Assembly: GCA_903925975.1 (NCBI GenBank)
Contig: CAIYHG010000145.1
Coordinates: 47,218-111,217 of the forward strand
Reading direction: 5' to 3'
From: an uncultured Acidobacteriia bacterium
Lineage (GTDB): Bacteria; Acidobacteriota; Terriglobia; Bryobacterales; Bryobacteraceae
Length of the DNA stretch: 64,000 nt
Shown here: positions 17,901 to 25,250 of the stretch, piece after piece
Position numbering within the stretch: the first letter of the stretch is position 1
How the letters are laid out: the number at the start of each line of letters is the position of its first letter
The notes under the pieces: model-generated
Database searches by the model: none
Told to the model about the DNA's origin: nothing
Seen by the model: only the letters and a program-made list of their open reading frames with translations
Program-made: the position numbers and the translations under genes

Positions 17901-19813
17901 AACACGGCATAGGCCGGCGAAGTTCCGCTGTCCAGATACAACGCCAGCCCAGGGGGAACCTTGTCAATGTAGATTCCGTACGGCGGCGTTCCACCCAATG
18001 GCGTGAACGTGACTGAGTAGTCCCGATTCACCACGCCTCCGGGCACTGTCTCCGTCCCGATCGTGAGATGGGCGTCAAACACGAGCGCCGTCACCGTCTT
18101 GGTCGCGGTTTTGCCCAGCAAGGTTCGGGCGCCTACGGTGAAGCTAAACACTCCGGCGGCTTTAGGCGCGCCGCTGAGAACTCCATTCTCGGCGAGCGTC
18201 AACCCAGGCGGCAAGCCGCCCCCCTCAATCGAAAAAGTAAAAGGCCCCGACATGCTGGGGGACGCGGTGTAAACATAACGGTAGGGCTCGCCGACCCAAC
18301 TGGAAAAGCTCCAATCCCCCACCACCCTAAGGGGTTCCGGCGCTATAACGGGCGTCGTGACGGCCATCGTATACGTGCGCGTGGCGTGCTGCCCGCTGGA
18401 ACCGAGTGCCGAGATCGTGAAAGTGTACGAACCGGTTGCCGTGGGCGTTCCCTCGATTGTCTCCATAGGGGCCCCTCCACTCAGCGGCTTGGTTACCAAC
18501 TGCAATCCCGGAGGCAGCGTACCGGATTCCAGCGTCATACTCGTATAATCGAATCCGGAAGTAAATAGCTGTTGAGAATACTTGCTATTGGGCGTCGCAT
18601 CCAGAAAGGTAGCCGGCACGATATCGTAAACATCGAGGCCAAACTCTATATCCCGGACTCGCCCTACGCCATCCGTCAAGCGCACCTTGAACCAGTAGTG
18701 GCCTCCACTCGTGGGCAGGCCCGCAAGAACGCCCTGGCTGCTGAACGTCCACCCGGCCGGCAGTTGATACCCGGTCTGCAGCCTCCACGCATAAGGGGCG
18801 GTCCATCCGGACGCGCTCAATGCGATCGAGTAGGGTACACCCGGGTACGCGGGCGTGGCACTCCAGTTCAGAAATAGATTGGGAAGCGCCACCGGCACGG
18901 TGAAATCGGCGTAACCGCTCCGGCCCGCGGAATCTGTCGCCGTGATCCGAAAGGTATATTCGCCGCCGCTGGTCGGCGCGCCGGAGATAACTCCGGTGGA
19001 ATTGTCGAGTGCCAGGCCAGGCGGCAAAGCGCCTGATGTGACGGCAAACGTGTAGGGGGCGGCACCCCCACTCGGCCATATCTGCGCCGACCACGCCCTA
19101 CCCACCGCCGCTGCTCCCATGACGCTCGAACCGACCTCGACGCCCTGCCGGACACCGAGCGTAAAGGTGCGCTGGATGGACACAGGCGGGACCGAACTAT
19201 CCGTCGCGGTGACAGTGAAGTTGTATGTGCCCGGGGCCTGAGAGACTGTCCCGAACAACCGGCCGCAGGCGTCGGTCGAAAGGCCGTTGGGCATGCTTCC
19301 CGACACGTTGAAGCGGTAGGGCTCCGTTCCGCCCGCCAGCAGATACGTGGTGGGATACGGGTAGTTGTGAACTGCATCCGGGAGCGCGGAGGCGATGAAG
19401 GTGAATGGGGTTGCAGGTTGCTGTATTCGCAGCGTGTATAAGTGCGTTTCGGTTATCGGGGGATCGGAACCGTCCCGCCCCGCGATGTAGAACTGGAACA
19501 TGCCGCTCACTGTCGGTACGCCCCTAAGGAACGTAGGTGACGGGTTACTGTAGAGTTCCAACCCGGCGGGCAGTGCCGACCCCGCGGCAAGCGCGAAGCT
19601 CCACGGTGTGTTCCCCTTCGTCGTGCTCAACTGGGCCCCGTAGGTGGTCCCCACGACGCCGTCCGGCAGAAGGCTCGGGCCCATGCCCAGTTGGGCGTAC
19701 GCGGCGCTCGTCATGCAGAATAAAGCGAAGGCGCACTTCAGCGCGCGAAGAACAAGGGAAACTGCCCGACGACGGGGCCTAACTTCAAGCGAAGCCACCC
19801 ACCAGGAGAGCAT
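11963..19813 (-). CDS. Giant secreted Ig-like/NHL-repeat surface protein with dockerin-like C-terminal region
   Basis: 2616 residues. The N-terminal signal peptide is preceded by Arg-rich residues and ends near AAYAQ (about residue 40). I count 17 tandem putative-Ig (He_PIG-type) modules of about 80-90 residues; the consensus runs VGxPYSxxLxASGGTPPYxxS, LPxGLxL, GxxSGTP, AGxFxFxxxxxD. Next come 12 NHL-like beta-propeller units (about 1550-2185; GVAxDxSGNLYIAD, NRVRKV), many separated by GYSGDGGPATSAQL. Two more Ig modules follow (about 2185-2365). A dockerin-like duplicated segment is at about 2365-2447 (ILDLVQILFSVNN and LDIRDLIRELFRVNN). The last 165 residues are beta-rich and unassigned. 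It is probably exported and adhesive or carbohydrate-associated. The repeats are diverged at DNA level and the frame is uninterrupted. Confidence 0.9.
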   Translation of the reverse strand: MLSWWVASLEVRPRRRAVSLVLRALKCAFALFCMTSAAYAQLGMGPSLLPDGVVGTTYGAQLSTTKGNTPWSFALAAGSALPAGLELYSNPSPTFLRGVPTVSGMFQFYIAGRDGSDPPITETHLYTLRIQQPATPFTFIASALPDAVHNYPYPTTYLLAGGTEPYRFNVSGSMPNGLSTDACGRLFGTVSQAPGTYNFTVTATDSSVPPVSIQRTFTLGVRQGVEVGSSVMGAAAVGRAWSAQIWPSGGAAPYTFAVTSGALPPGLALDNSTGVISGAPTSGGEYTFRITATDSAGRSGYADFTVPVALPNLFLNWSATPAYPGVPYSIALSASGWTAPYAWRLQTGYQLPAGWTFSSQGVLAGLPTSGGHYWFKVRLTDGVGRVRDIEFGLDVYDIVPATFLDATPNSKYSQQLFTSGFDYTSMTLESGTLPPGLQLVTKPLSGGAPMETIEGTPTATGSYTFTISALGSSGQHATRTYTMAVTTPVIAPEPLRVVGDWSFSSWVGEPYRYVYTASPSMSGPFTFSIEGGGLPPGLTLAENGVLSGAPKAAGVFSFTVGARTLLGKTATKTVTALVFDAHLTIGTETVPGGVVNRDYSVTFTPLGGTPPYGIYIDKVPPGLALYLDSGTSPAYAVLRGKPLSPGTFSFQVQAGDSSGNAGARAYSLMVTGTEVSIQPSSLPAFQWGVPYSWQLTVSGGAPPYQFSTACALPTGIALSASGLISGAPTWAGDASCLITVRDSGNGGGQVSYAIDFVRAPFTLYPTSVHDGQVGVIYYTASIAASGATAPVRFTISNGSLPPGLTASMPDNGPLQISGKPTTAGSFPFRVTATDGASHTVSLDYSLRILNQPIAIGPDTLPAGTVGSPYSATIAASGGTPPYTYSLSASFLPAGLTLDGNTGIISGFPAAASSTGFRIAAADSNGAMCFRDYQIVTTAALLTLTPTSLPAGQIRSPYSAAIQASGGTAPYSFSLSQGSLPNGLTLSAQGQIGGAPAQAGAFSFRIAARDSGGATGYAQYGLTIGGDTLTVGPATLADASVGQPYSAQLTASGGTPPYQFVMLYGMWSADLPLGLDGKITGTPTSAGWIYATVRATDANGSTGTGVIQLTIKDLRPTLSLAPAALPAGHIGNPYSATIQASGGTPPYTYSLTYGTLPIGLTLGISGVLSGTPSEAGNAREIHVTAEDTKGVRGTVTYQLQIDPDAITLGPTTLPDAHTGQAYSAQLTASGGKPPYYFESSSPMCGLRLGYDGKLGGIPTANTGGCGTVQFTVLVTDANVLTARGSFQVIVRTALYIPAQGLHAGLVGVPYSGKLLATNGTGPLTWSITSGALPPGLALAAAGTLSGTPSQAGNYAFTSQVMDGAGATATVTLTFSILNSPSIVSASPFTPGTVGTAYSQTFTASGGASVYTWSLTAGALPDGLTLASGGTLSGTPTRAGVFSFALQVSDGISMTAGAAFSLTIAPPPIAIVSASPLPRTAVGGPYSYTLVASGGSPPYSWTVVAGALPGGVSLSVDGTLSGTPVAGGYFGFTVRVQDSVSRTITGAFGLAVTAPTVIATVAGGAPAPSPVAAGASFGEPVGVAADSSGNVYFSALQNVFKIDSTGAVTLVAGTGRPGYSGDGGPAASASLSWPGGLAVDSSGNLYIADAGNNRVRKVSAGVITTVAGNGVRGESGDGGPATSATLSWPNGVAVSGSGNLYIAEALDGATVVRKVAPGGVISTVMGWAVGGPSTYFPSAIAVDASENVYVADQHSGIVSKVWVSGGLALTVIVAGGGPNVPGDGGPARSAHLGSIYGLACDATGNLYIAAGNIRKVTPAGVITTVAGNGSPGYSGDDGTATAAQLNAPSGVAIDGSGNLYLADTYNGRIRKVWLNGDIDTLAGAGHSAYSGDGGPATSAQLFHPSGTAVDASGNLFIADTANNRVRKVSPAGTITTVAGDGVAGHSGDGGPGASARLNSPSAVAVDGSGNLYIAEAAAVRKIQPGGIITTVAGNGSSGYSGDGGPATAAQLNGPSGLAFDASGNLFIADAYNGRIREVSAGGLIGTVAGNGAPGYSGDGGPATSAQISYPSGVAIDGAGNLYIAGGVVRMVSPGGSIATVASGGYASGVALDLSGNLYIAYPDEHRVMKVSSGGVAPVAGDGAPGYSGDGGPAAGAELWSPFGVTVDAAGNLYVADYYANAVRRVQPLSPLSITTPASPRAAVGVTYSRTLTAAGGLPPYSWSVVSGALPTGLSLSAGGAISGTPAAAGASSFTVQVTDSSALAATASFTLAVSAGALSVFTASPLTQGSVGAAYSQTLVAVGGTPPDSNWAVTNGALPPGVNLSAGGALSGAPTATGAYTFTAQVTDSAGATASASLQLTISSATYNVGDVAPYTADAAPAFGDEIMNILDLVQILFSVNNVPGFRPAACSDRFDAMDLYPVDVAPARGGDNALDIRDLIRELFRVNNLDPDRPVRPSRGGVCPGAPGQSAFAPAASAGPWRAESFPARGAGAQGALVLGTPEQFGTAEERIPLYLEARQVLTRVALTFALGSQRSRLRYEMAQDAPPSIAQEGGPGAIALAWLDGLTVRAADRLLLGYVIGPTGVGAELQVYGISSSGLDDNREVLMDASAMHAVQ

Positions 19814-19857
19814 GTCAATTAGGGCAGAAGTTGTATTCGGCGCCCCAGCCGAAAATT

Positions 19858-19863
19858 ATTATA
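19858..19863 (-). promoter_or_regulatory. Perfect -10 box (TATAAT) upstream of the giant surface-protein gene
   Basis: TATAAT on the minus strand, about 45 bases upstream of the ATG at 19813, in an AT-rich patch. No good -35 hexamer is seen 16-18 bases upstream, so promoter strength is uncertain. The rest of the 148-base gap contains only a short GGGGCGCGCCCC palindrome. Confidence 0.45.
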
Positions 19864-19961
19864 CACGAGTTAAAGGCCTGTTACTCTTCTACTTGCTCGC
19901 GCCGGGTTCGCAAGTCCGAAGATTGCGGTGACGCTATAAGTGGGCGCGGGGCGCGCCCCGG

Positions 19962-21917
19962 TTACTCCACAATTCTCAACTGTACGCGCGAACCGTCGGG
20001 GCCGCCGAAGTAGACTCGCTGGGTGGCTTTCTGAAAATCAGCGGGCTGCGCCTTCGGAATCTCGACGAACTTCTGCGGGTTGCGGTCAGTCAGCGGGAAC
20101 CACGAGCTTTGAATCTGCACCATGATCCGATGACCCTGACGCCACGTGTGCGCCACATCCGGCAGGTTGAACGCGATCCGGTCGGGCTTGTTCGGCTCGA
20201 ATGGCACGGGCTTCTCGAAGCTCTTGCGGAACTTGCCGCGGAACGGCTCTCCACGGATCAACTCCTGGTATCCGCCCATGGGCATAGCGGCAGCGGCGGG
20301 AGCGCCCGCGGCGGGAGTGGGGGCGTTGTAATCGGGGTAGTCGTTCGGGAAGACGTCAATGATTTTCACCACGAAATCCGAATCCGTGCCGGAGGTGGAT
20401 ACCTTGAGGTCTATCGAAATCGGCCCGTAGGCGGTTACGTCATGATCAAGCGGTTCGGTCTTGAATACCAGCACGTCAGGGCGCGTGGCCGCGAAGCGCT
20501 GGTCCTCCGTCATGTAAGTGCTCAAAATCCCCTGGCTCACTTGATTCAAATACGGCACCGGCCTGTTCGGGTCGGCAAGATATTCTTCATAGCCGGCGGC
20601 CGAGGGGCGCGCTCGAGACAATTTGCCCTGGCTATCCAGGAACAACTCCGCCGACTTAGCCTCTTTCGGGGGCCATGCGTCAAAACGCCTCCACTGATTC
20701 ATGCCCGTCTGGAAGACCCAGGCTTTGGGGAACGTGCCTTCTCCGCGGCCTTTCAGGTGATACAGGAAGAACGGAAACTCGATGCGCTCGCGGTAGAACT
20801 GCGCGGTACTGGAGCCGAAGTTCACGTTCCCCAAGCGGTCCCCGGCGCCTCGTGAGAAGCCGCCGTGATTCCAGGGGCCCATCACCAGGGTGTCCGCCGG
20901 GGGCGAGTTCTTCTCCATGAAATCGAATTGCCGCAAGAGACCCTGCGGGTCCTCGGTATCGTACCAGCCGCCCACGAGCATCACCGCCGGCTTCACGCCT
21001 TTCAGGTATTTCCAGATGGCGCGGGATTGCCAGTTCTCGTCGTAGGTAGTGTGGTCGATGTTCATGTTCCACATCGGCTGCTGGCCTCTAAAATACTTCG
21101 CGTCGGCGTTCGAGAGCGGGCCGAGGTTCAGATAGAACGCGTAGCCATCCGGCGTGCCGTAGTCGAAGGGAAGCGCGCGCTCGGGGGGCGCCGGAGCGCC
21201 CTCGCGATCCCGGAATCCCATATAGAAACTGAAGCGATGGGCCAGCATGAAGGCGCCGTTATGGTACACGTCGTCGCCCAGGTAGTAATCCGTGACGGGC
21301 GCCTGCGGAGAGACGGCTACCAGCGCCGGATGCGCGTCGATCATCGCCGCCGTGGCGTAGAAACCGGGCTGCGAGATGCCCCAGACTCCCACCTTTCCCG
21401 AATTGCCCGGCACGTTCTTGACGAGCCACTCGATGGCGTCGTAGGCGTCCGTGCTTTCGTCGGTGTCGTTGGGGCCGTTCTTCACCGGCTTCTGCGGGCG
21501 GATCGTGACGAAATTGCCCTCGCTCATGTACCGGCCGCGCACGTCCTGGTAGACGAAGATGAATTTCTCGCGTTCGAAAAGCTCGGATGGCCCAAGCGTG
21601 GCGCGGTACAGGTCGGCCCCATAGGGCGGAACGCTGTAGCCGGTTCGCTGCATGAGGATGGGGTAGGTCCGTGCGTCGGAGAATACGTCCTTGGGAACAT
21701 AAGCCTGCGTGAACAGCCTGACGCCGTCGCGCATGGGGATGCGGTATTCGAACTTCGTATAGTTCTCGCGGATGAAGGCTGCGCGCGCGGCGGGCGTTGC
21801 GGTGGCGCCGGTCGGGGCGGCGGTTACGGATGTTGCCGGTTGAGCGGCTGCCGCCGTCCCGGTTCCCTGAGCCGACGCCAACTGCGCCAGGAAGACCACG
21901 CCGATGATAGTGCGCAT
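19962..21917 (-). CDS. Secreted CocE/NonD-family hydrolase (X-Pro dipeptidyl-peptidase-like)
   Basis: 651 residues from the ATG at 21915-21917, chosen because a signal peptide follows (MRTIIGVVFLAQLASAQ). The alpha/beta-hydrolase core contains nucleophile Ser in GISQPGF (about residue 182), Asp in GGWYDTEDPQG and His in GPWNHGG. QDVRGRYMSEG is the family's oxyanion region. A C-terminal jelly-roll of the X-Pro dipeptidyl-peptidase type follows (VTAYGPISIDLKVSTSGTDSDFVVKI, HRIMVQIQSSWFP). It probably hydrolyses esters or peptides in the periplasm or outside the cell. Substrate cannot be inferred; annotated relatives range from cocaine esterase to glutaryl-7-ACA acylase. Confidence 0.9.
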   Translation of the reverse strand: MRTIIGVVFLAQLASAQGTGTAAAAQPATSVTAAPTGATATPAARAAFIRENYTKFEYRIPMRDGVRLFTQAYVPKDVFSDARTYPILMQRTGYSVPPYGADLYRATLGPSELFEREKFIFVYQDVRGRYMSEGNFVTIRPQKPVKNGPNDTDESTDAYDAIEWLVKNVPGNSGKVGVWGISQPGFYATAAMIDAHPALVAVSPQAPVTDYYLGDDVYHNGAFMLAHRFSFYMGFRDREGAPAPPERALPFDYGTPDGYAFYLNLGPLSNADAKYFRGQQPMWNMNIDHTTYDENWQSRAIWKYLKGVKPAVMLVGGWYDTEDPQGLLRQFDFMEKNSPPADTLVMGPWNHGGFSRGAGDRLGNVNFGSSTAQFYRERIEFPFFLYHLKGRGEGTFPKAWVFQTGMNQWRRFDAWPPKEAKSAELFLDSQGKLSRARPSAAGYEEYLADPNRPVPYLNQVSQGILSTYMTEDQRFAATRPDVLVFKTEPLDHDVTAYGPISIDLKVSTSGTDSDFVVKIIDVFPNDYPDYNAPTPAAGAPAAAAMPMGGYQELIRGEPFRGKFRKSFEKPVPFEPNKPDRIAFNLPDVAHTWRQGHRIMVQIQSSWFPLTDRNPQKFVEIPKAQPADFQKATQRVYFGGPDGSRVQLRIVE

Positions 21918-22061
21918 GGCGTGATTGTAACTCGGTGGCTTTCGCCCGCCGGGAATCGGATTCCCGGCGGCTGGGGTTCGCCGAAGCCGCATGCGCCGAA
22001 GGGCGCTAAATTGGGCCCGAATGCGAACTGCGCATCCTATCGAGCGTGAACTCGAGTGCCG

Positions 22062-22469
22062 CTAGCGGACGGCTGGCCTCCGTGTGCGCTTGCGCGGCCT
22101 TGCCGGAGTATTTCCCCATTGGCGCGGTCTTTCGAGGCCCGGAGGCAGGAGAGTTACCCGGTTGCCTACGGCTTCGTTCACCTGTAGCTGCGTCAGGTAG
22201 AGGCTCCGGCTGAGGTCGGCTCCGCATAAGTTGGCGCGCCACAAGCTTGCCCCGCACAGGTCCGCTTCAGTCAGATCGGCCCCCGCCAGATCGGATTTCT
22301 CCAAATGAGCGCAGTAGAGGCTAGCCCTTGTCAGGTTGACCCGGAGCAGATCCATTCCATCGAGAATGCAAAAGCTCAGGTCGGGCGCGGCAAGTGGATT
22401 CAGCTTCCTCCACCGGTTCCAAACCTTCACCCCCTGCCGTAGCAGCAGAATCTGTTCCCGCTTTGCCAT
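22062..22469 (-). CDS. Pentapeptide-repeat protein
   Basis: 135 residues with an AGGAGG Shine-Dalgarno. The middle (about 38-92) is a run of A(D/N)LXX-type pentapeptides (VNLTRASLYCAHLEKSDLAGADL, ADLCGASLWRANLCGADL), which would form a short right-handed quadrilateral beta-helix of about two to three coils. The C-terminal tail is rich in Pro and Arg. No signal peptide. Function unknown; only some longer pentapeptide proteins are gyrase-protecting. It lies just downstream of the ATP-grasp genes on the same strand, with a 63-base gap. Confidence 0.8.
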   Translation of the reverse strand: MAKREQILLLRQGVKVWNRWRKLNPLAAPDLSFCILDGMDLLRVNLTRASLYCAHLEKSDLAGADLTEADLCGASLWRANLCGADLSRSLYLTQLQVNEAVGNRVTLLPPGLERPRQWGNTPARPRKRTRRPAVR

Positions 22470-22532
22470 GAGCCTCCTAGGAATCGCCTTCCGTATTTCT
22501 TATGAATGGACGAGCGGCGCATATGAAAGAAA

Positions 22533-25145
22533 TCAACTCGGGTCGAAGTAGCAGACCGAACACTGGCGCAGGGCATCGGCGTAAATTCGCAGTTTTCCTC
22601 GCGCGGCAATATCCGCCGGGTCAATCACGCGCACCGCGTCGGCCCAAACGGCCTCATCCGGCAGAAGCCTCGCCAGAAGATTCGGCGCCTGCTCGAAGAC
22701 TGCCGCGTTCACGTAGTTCCCCTCACGCCCGGGCGTGAGGGCCAAATACAAAATCTGAGATTCCACCAGGTCGTTGAAGAAATGGGTGCCGAGCGAAACG
22801 TCGGGAACAAGACCCTCGCGCATCTCAATCACCTCGCAGAGCGCCTTCACGCGGGCGATCTCCGCAAAGGATACGGGCACGCCCAAGGACGGCTCTGCCG
22901 TTCCCCACCTTCCGGGACCGATGAGAAACAGCGCTCCTTCGGGGACGTCTTCGAGTCTGGTGAGACGGCCGATCAACCGCGCGATCGAGTATCGCTCCGC
23001 CAGAGGGAGCGCGCCATAGACGCGGGGGACCACATAGATCACCCGGCCCACCGTTAGGGCCGTGCTGGGACCAATCACCGGGCCCTTCGTCTCAAGCGCC
23101 AGATCTTTCGGGTCCACCGCTTCGGGACGGGGCGCCGCGGGCCCTCCAATCCGCACCTGAAACGGCCGGCATTGCACCAGGTTAATGCGATGACTTCCGT
23201 CCGAAAGGAAGTTCGCCGTGAATTCCACGTCCACCGGGTATTGGTATGCGGCTTCGAGCGTTTCGAGCAGTGCCCGCATGTCCGCCACGAACGACGTTTC
23301 CGTCAGCAACCGCTTGAAAGTGAGCACCCAAGGGAACATCGGGCGCCCTGTCTCTCTCGCGCGCCGCATCAGCTCGGGGTCGCGCCCGGCCACCATCTCA
23401 ATGCACCGCTCGCCGCAGCTCTTTACGACTTCCTCAAACGCTCGCGCGCACGGCTGCTGGCCTTCGAGATCGAGTACGTCCACCCGCCATTGCGCGTACT
23501 CGCGCACTTCGAGGGAATTCGTTTCCGGCCGGCGCGACGGAGCGTTGAGAGCCACAATGCGCGTGTAATCGTCGTCGGAACGGCGTACGGCGCGAGTGCC
23601 CAGCCCGAACACGAGCCGCAGCACGCCCGCCTTGGGGTCGATTTGCTCGGACCACGCGTATGGATTGAACGAAAGCCCCACGCCCGCCACTTGCGGAAAG
23701 AAAAGCTTCCCGTAGGTGGCGCCCGAGACGCGTTGAACCAGAATCGCCATCTGTTCATCGCGGTCCAGCAGGCCCCGCTGGGAGCGGTAGAGCAGCGCCT
23801 CGCGCCCCATGGCGCTGGCGTAGATTTGGCGCACGGCCGCGAGGAAGGCGTCCACCCTCTCCTGCGGCGACCCCTGATTCGGGCAGAACACGCTTTCGTA
23901 CTTTCCGGAAAACGAATTACCGAAGCTATCTTCCAGGAGGCTGGACGAGCGGACCACAATCGGCGCCTGCCCGAAATAGTCCAGCATCTCCGCTACCTGA
24001 TCGCGCACGAATTCCGGGAACGATCCGGAGAGCATCTGCTCGCGCGCGCTATCCACGTCGTCGAGGTACCGCTCGCCGTCGCGCTGCCTTTGGCGGATAC
24101 GCCAGCAACCGTTGCTCACCAGGTAGGAATAGAAAAGGTCCGAACCCAGGAAGAAGGAATCGTGGGGCTCCAGAACTTCGCGCCACCGCCCCCCGGCATT
24201 GCGAAGTATGCCGCGTGCCACCAGCATGCCCGTGGCCTTTCCTCCTATCAGTCCGGTGCCGATCATGCGGCGGCGCACGGCCAGCAGATCGTCCAGAGTC
24301 AGATAGCGTTCGGCGAGTTCGAGCATGCGCTCATTGCGCGTGACCACCATTCGCGACAGATGATGCAGCGTCCCCCGCACGGCGTCCGGCGTCCGCTCGC
24401 CCCGCGCGGCGGCTTCGGATGTGTCGCGGGCGGCCCTAAAGGTGCGGTCCCAGAGGTCAAAGCGGTCGGTTTCCCTTCCGGCGGCCTCGCGCGTCAGGGT
24501 TTCGTAAATTCCGGAAATGGCATTGCTCTCCGTCACCGGCCGGAAGGAATCCTCGTTCCAGACGTGCGGCAGATACATGGTTGGCGAGTACCGCTCGAAC
24601 ACCTTCAGAGGATGCACGTAGAGAGAGCCTTCGTGCCGGTGGACATCGAGCAGAAGCTGCGTGGTATCGCGGATCGCGGCTACGGCGCGATACGAATGCC
24701 GCCCCCGCAAGAGGGCGAAGTAGGCGATTGTATCCAGCTCCCTCAGATACGGGCAGGTCACTTTGAAGAAATTGCCCAGCATCATGTCGCTGTACCAATC
24801 CGCCGCAAGGTCGGAAAGGCAGTCGAAGAGGTAGAAAGCGCCGCGCCCCCCGCGCGCGATCACGCGGTGAATTTCCGCGGTGAGAGTTTCAAACCCCGCC
24901 GCCGGGTCCAGCCGGTGCGTCTCAATCCGCGGATCTTCGGGTATCAGTTCCTCATGGCGCTCGAAGTGGAAGTAGATCAGCTTCCGGCCCTGCCGCAGCG
25001 CTTCATCGCAGTACGGACGCACGAACGGCGCATAGTCTTCGATAGCCGCGACTTGCCAGACCACGTTGTCGCCCGGCAGCAAGCCTTCGAGAATGCGATC
25101 GAGCGCAGGCAAGCCCGTGCTGGGATGAGTTTCAGCGGATGGCAT
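22533..25145 (-). CDS. Pseudo-KaiC domain fused to PEP/pyruvate-binding (PPDK_N) ATP-grasp domain
   Basis: 870 residues. Residues about 8-215 resemble a RecA/KaiC fold (GLPALDRILEGLLPGDNVVWQV), but the Walker A position (VAAIEDYAPFV) has no GxGKT, so this copy should not bind ATP normally. From about 290 the PPDK_N ATP-grasp domain appears: GLIGGKATGMLVARGIL, PIVVRSSSLLEDSFGNSFSGKYESVF, ILVQRVSGATYGKLFFP, and PVDVEFTANF...NLVQCRPFQ. The phospho-His swivel domain and the PEP/pyruvate barrel of true PPDK or PEP synthase are absent. Instead there is a C-terminal module with LFLIGPGRWGT and LGTHFFNDLVES, shared with the neighbouring paralogue. It lies 105 bases after that gene, probably in the same transcript. 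Domains are secure; reaction and partner are unknown. Confidence 0.85.
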   Translation of the reverse strand: MPSAETHPSTGLPALDRILEGLLPGDNVVWQVAAIEDYAPFVRPYCDEALRQGRKLIYFHFERHEELIPEDPRIETHRLDPAAGFETLTAEIHRVIARGGRGAFYLFDCLSDLAADWYSDMMLGNFFKVTCPYLRELDTIAYFALLRGRHSYRAVAAIRDTTQLLLDVHRHEGSLYVHPLKVFERYSPTMYLPHVWNEDSFRPVTESNAISGIYETLTREAAGRETDRFDLWDRTFRAARDTSEAAARGERTPDAVRGTLHHLSRMVVTRNERMLELAERYLTLDDLLAVRRRMIGTGLIGGKATGMLVARGILRNAGGRWREVLEPHDSFFLGSDLFYSYLVSNGCWRIRQRQRDGERYLDDVDSAREQMLSGSFPEFVRDQVAEMLDYFGQAPIVVRSSSLLEDSFGNSFSGKYESVFCPNQGSPQERVDAFLAAVRQIYASAMGREALLYRSQRGLLDRDEQMAILVQRVSGATYGKLFFPQVAGVGLSFNPYAWSEQIDPKAGVLRLVFGLGTRAVRRSDDDYTRIVALNAPSRRPETNSLEVREYAQWRVDVLDLEGQQPCARAFEEVVKSCGERCIEMVAGRDPELMRRARETGRPMFPWVLTFKRLLTETSFVADMRALLETLEAAYQYPVDVEFTANFLSDGSHRINLVQCRPFQVRIGGPAAPRPEAVDPKDLALETKGPVIGPSTALTVGRVIYVVPRVYGALPLAERYSIARLIGRLTRLEDVPEGALFLIGPGRWGTAEPSLGVPVSFAEIARVKALCEVIEMREGLVPDVSLGTHFFNDLVESQILYLALTPGREGNYVNAAVFEQAPNLLARLLPDEAVWADAVRVIDPADIAARGKLRIYADALRQCSVCYFDPS

Positions 25146-25192
25146 GATGCCTCATCTCGCAGGATGGCCGCACAACCGCGGGGCCGAGCGAA

Positions 25193-25230
25193 AGCCGGCA
25201 TGAATGCCGGCTCTGCACGCTGAAGCGTGC
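25193..25230 (+). repeat. Dispersed repeat B: two adjacent perfect hairpins
   Basis: AGCCGGCAT/ATGCCGGCT (25193-25201 and 25204-25212) makes a 9-bp stem around GA. GCACGCT/AGCGTGC (25215-25221 and 25224-25230) makes a 7-bp stem around GA. A related copy lies at 31535-31580. This one sits in the 105-base gap between the two ATP-grasp genes, where RNA structure could affect relative expression. Confidence 0.7.
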
Positions 25231-25250
25231 GCCACAAGGGCGTTGTACGG

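Noticed and set aside
12000-19800. Giant gene as an assembly artefact of tandem repeats
   Set aside because: The Ig and NHL modules are diverged from each other at DNA level and the frame is open over 7.8 kb, which a collapsed or expanded repeat would not give.
23172-25223. 683-codon plus-strand open frame opposite the pseudo-KaiC/ATP-grasp gene
   Set aside because: It is antisense to a gene with clear domain motifs and its translation is His/Arg-rich without any motif; long shadow frames are normal in GC-rich DNA.
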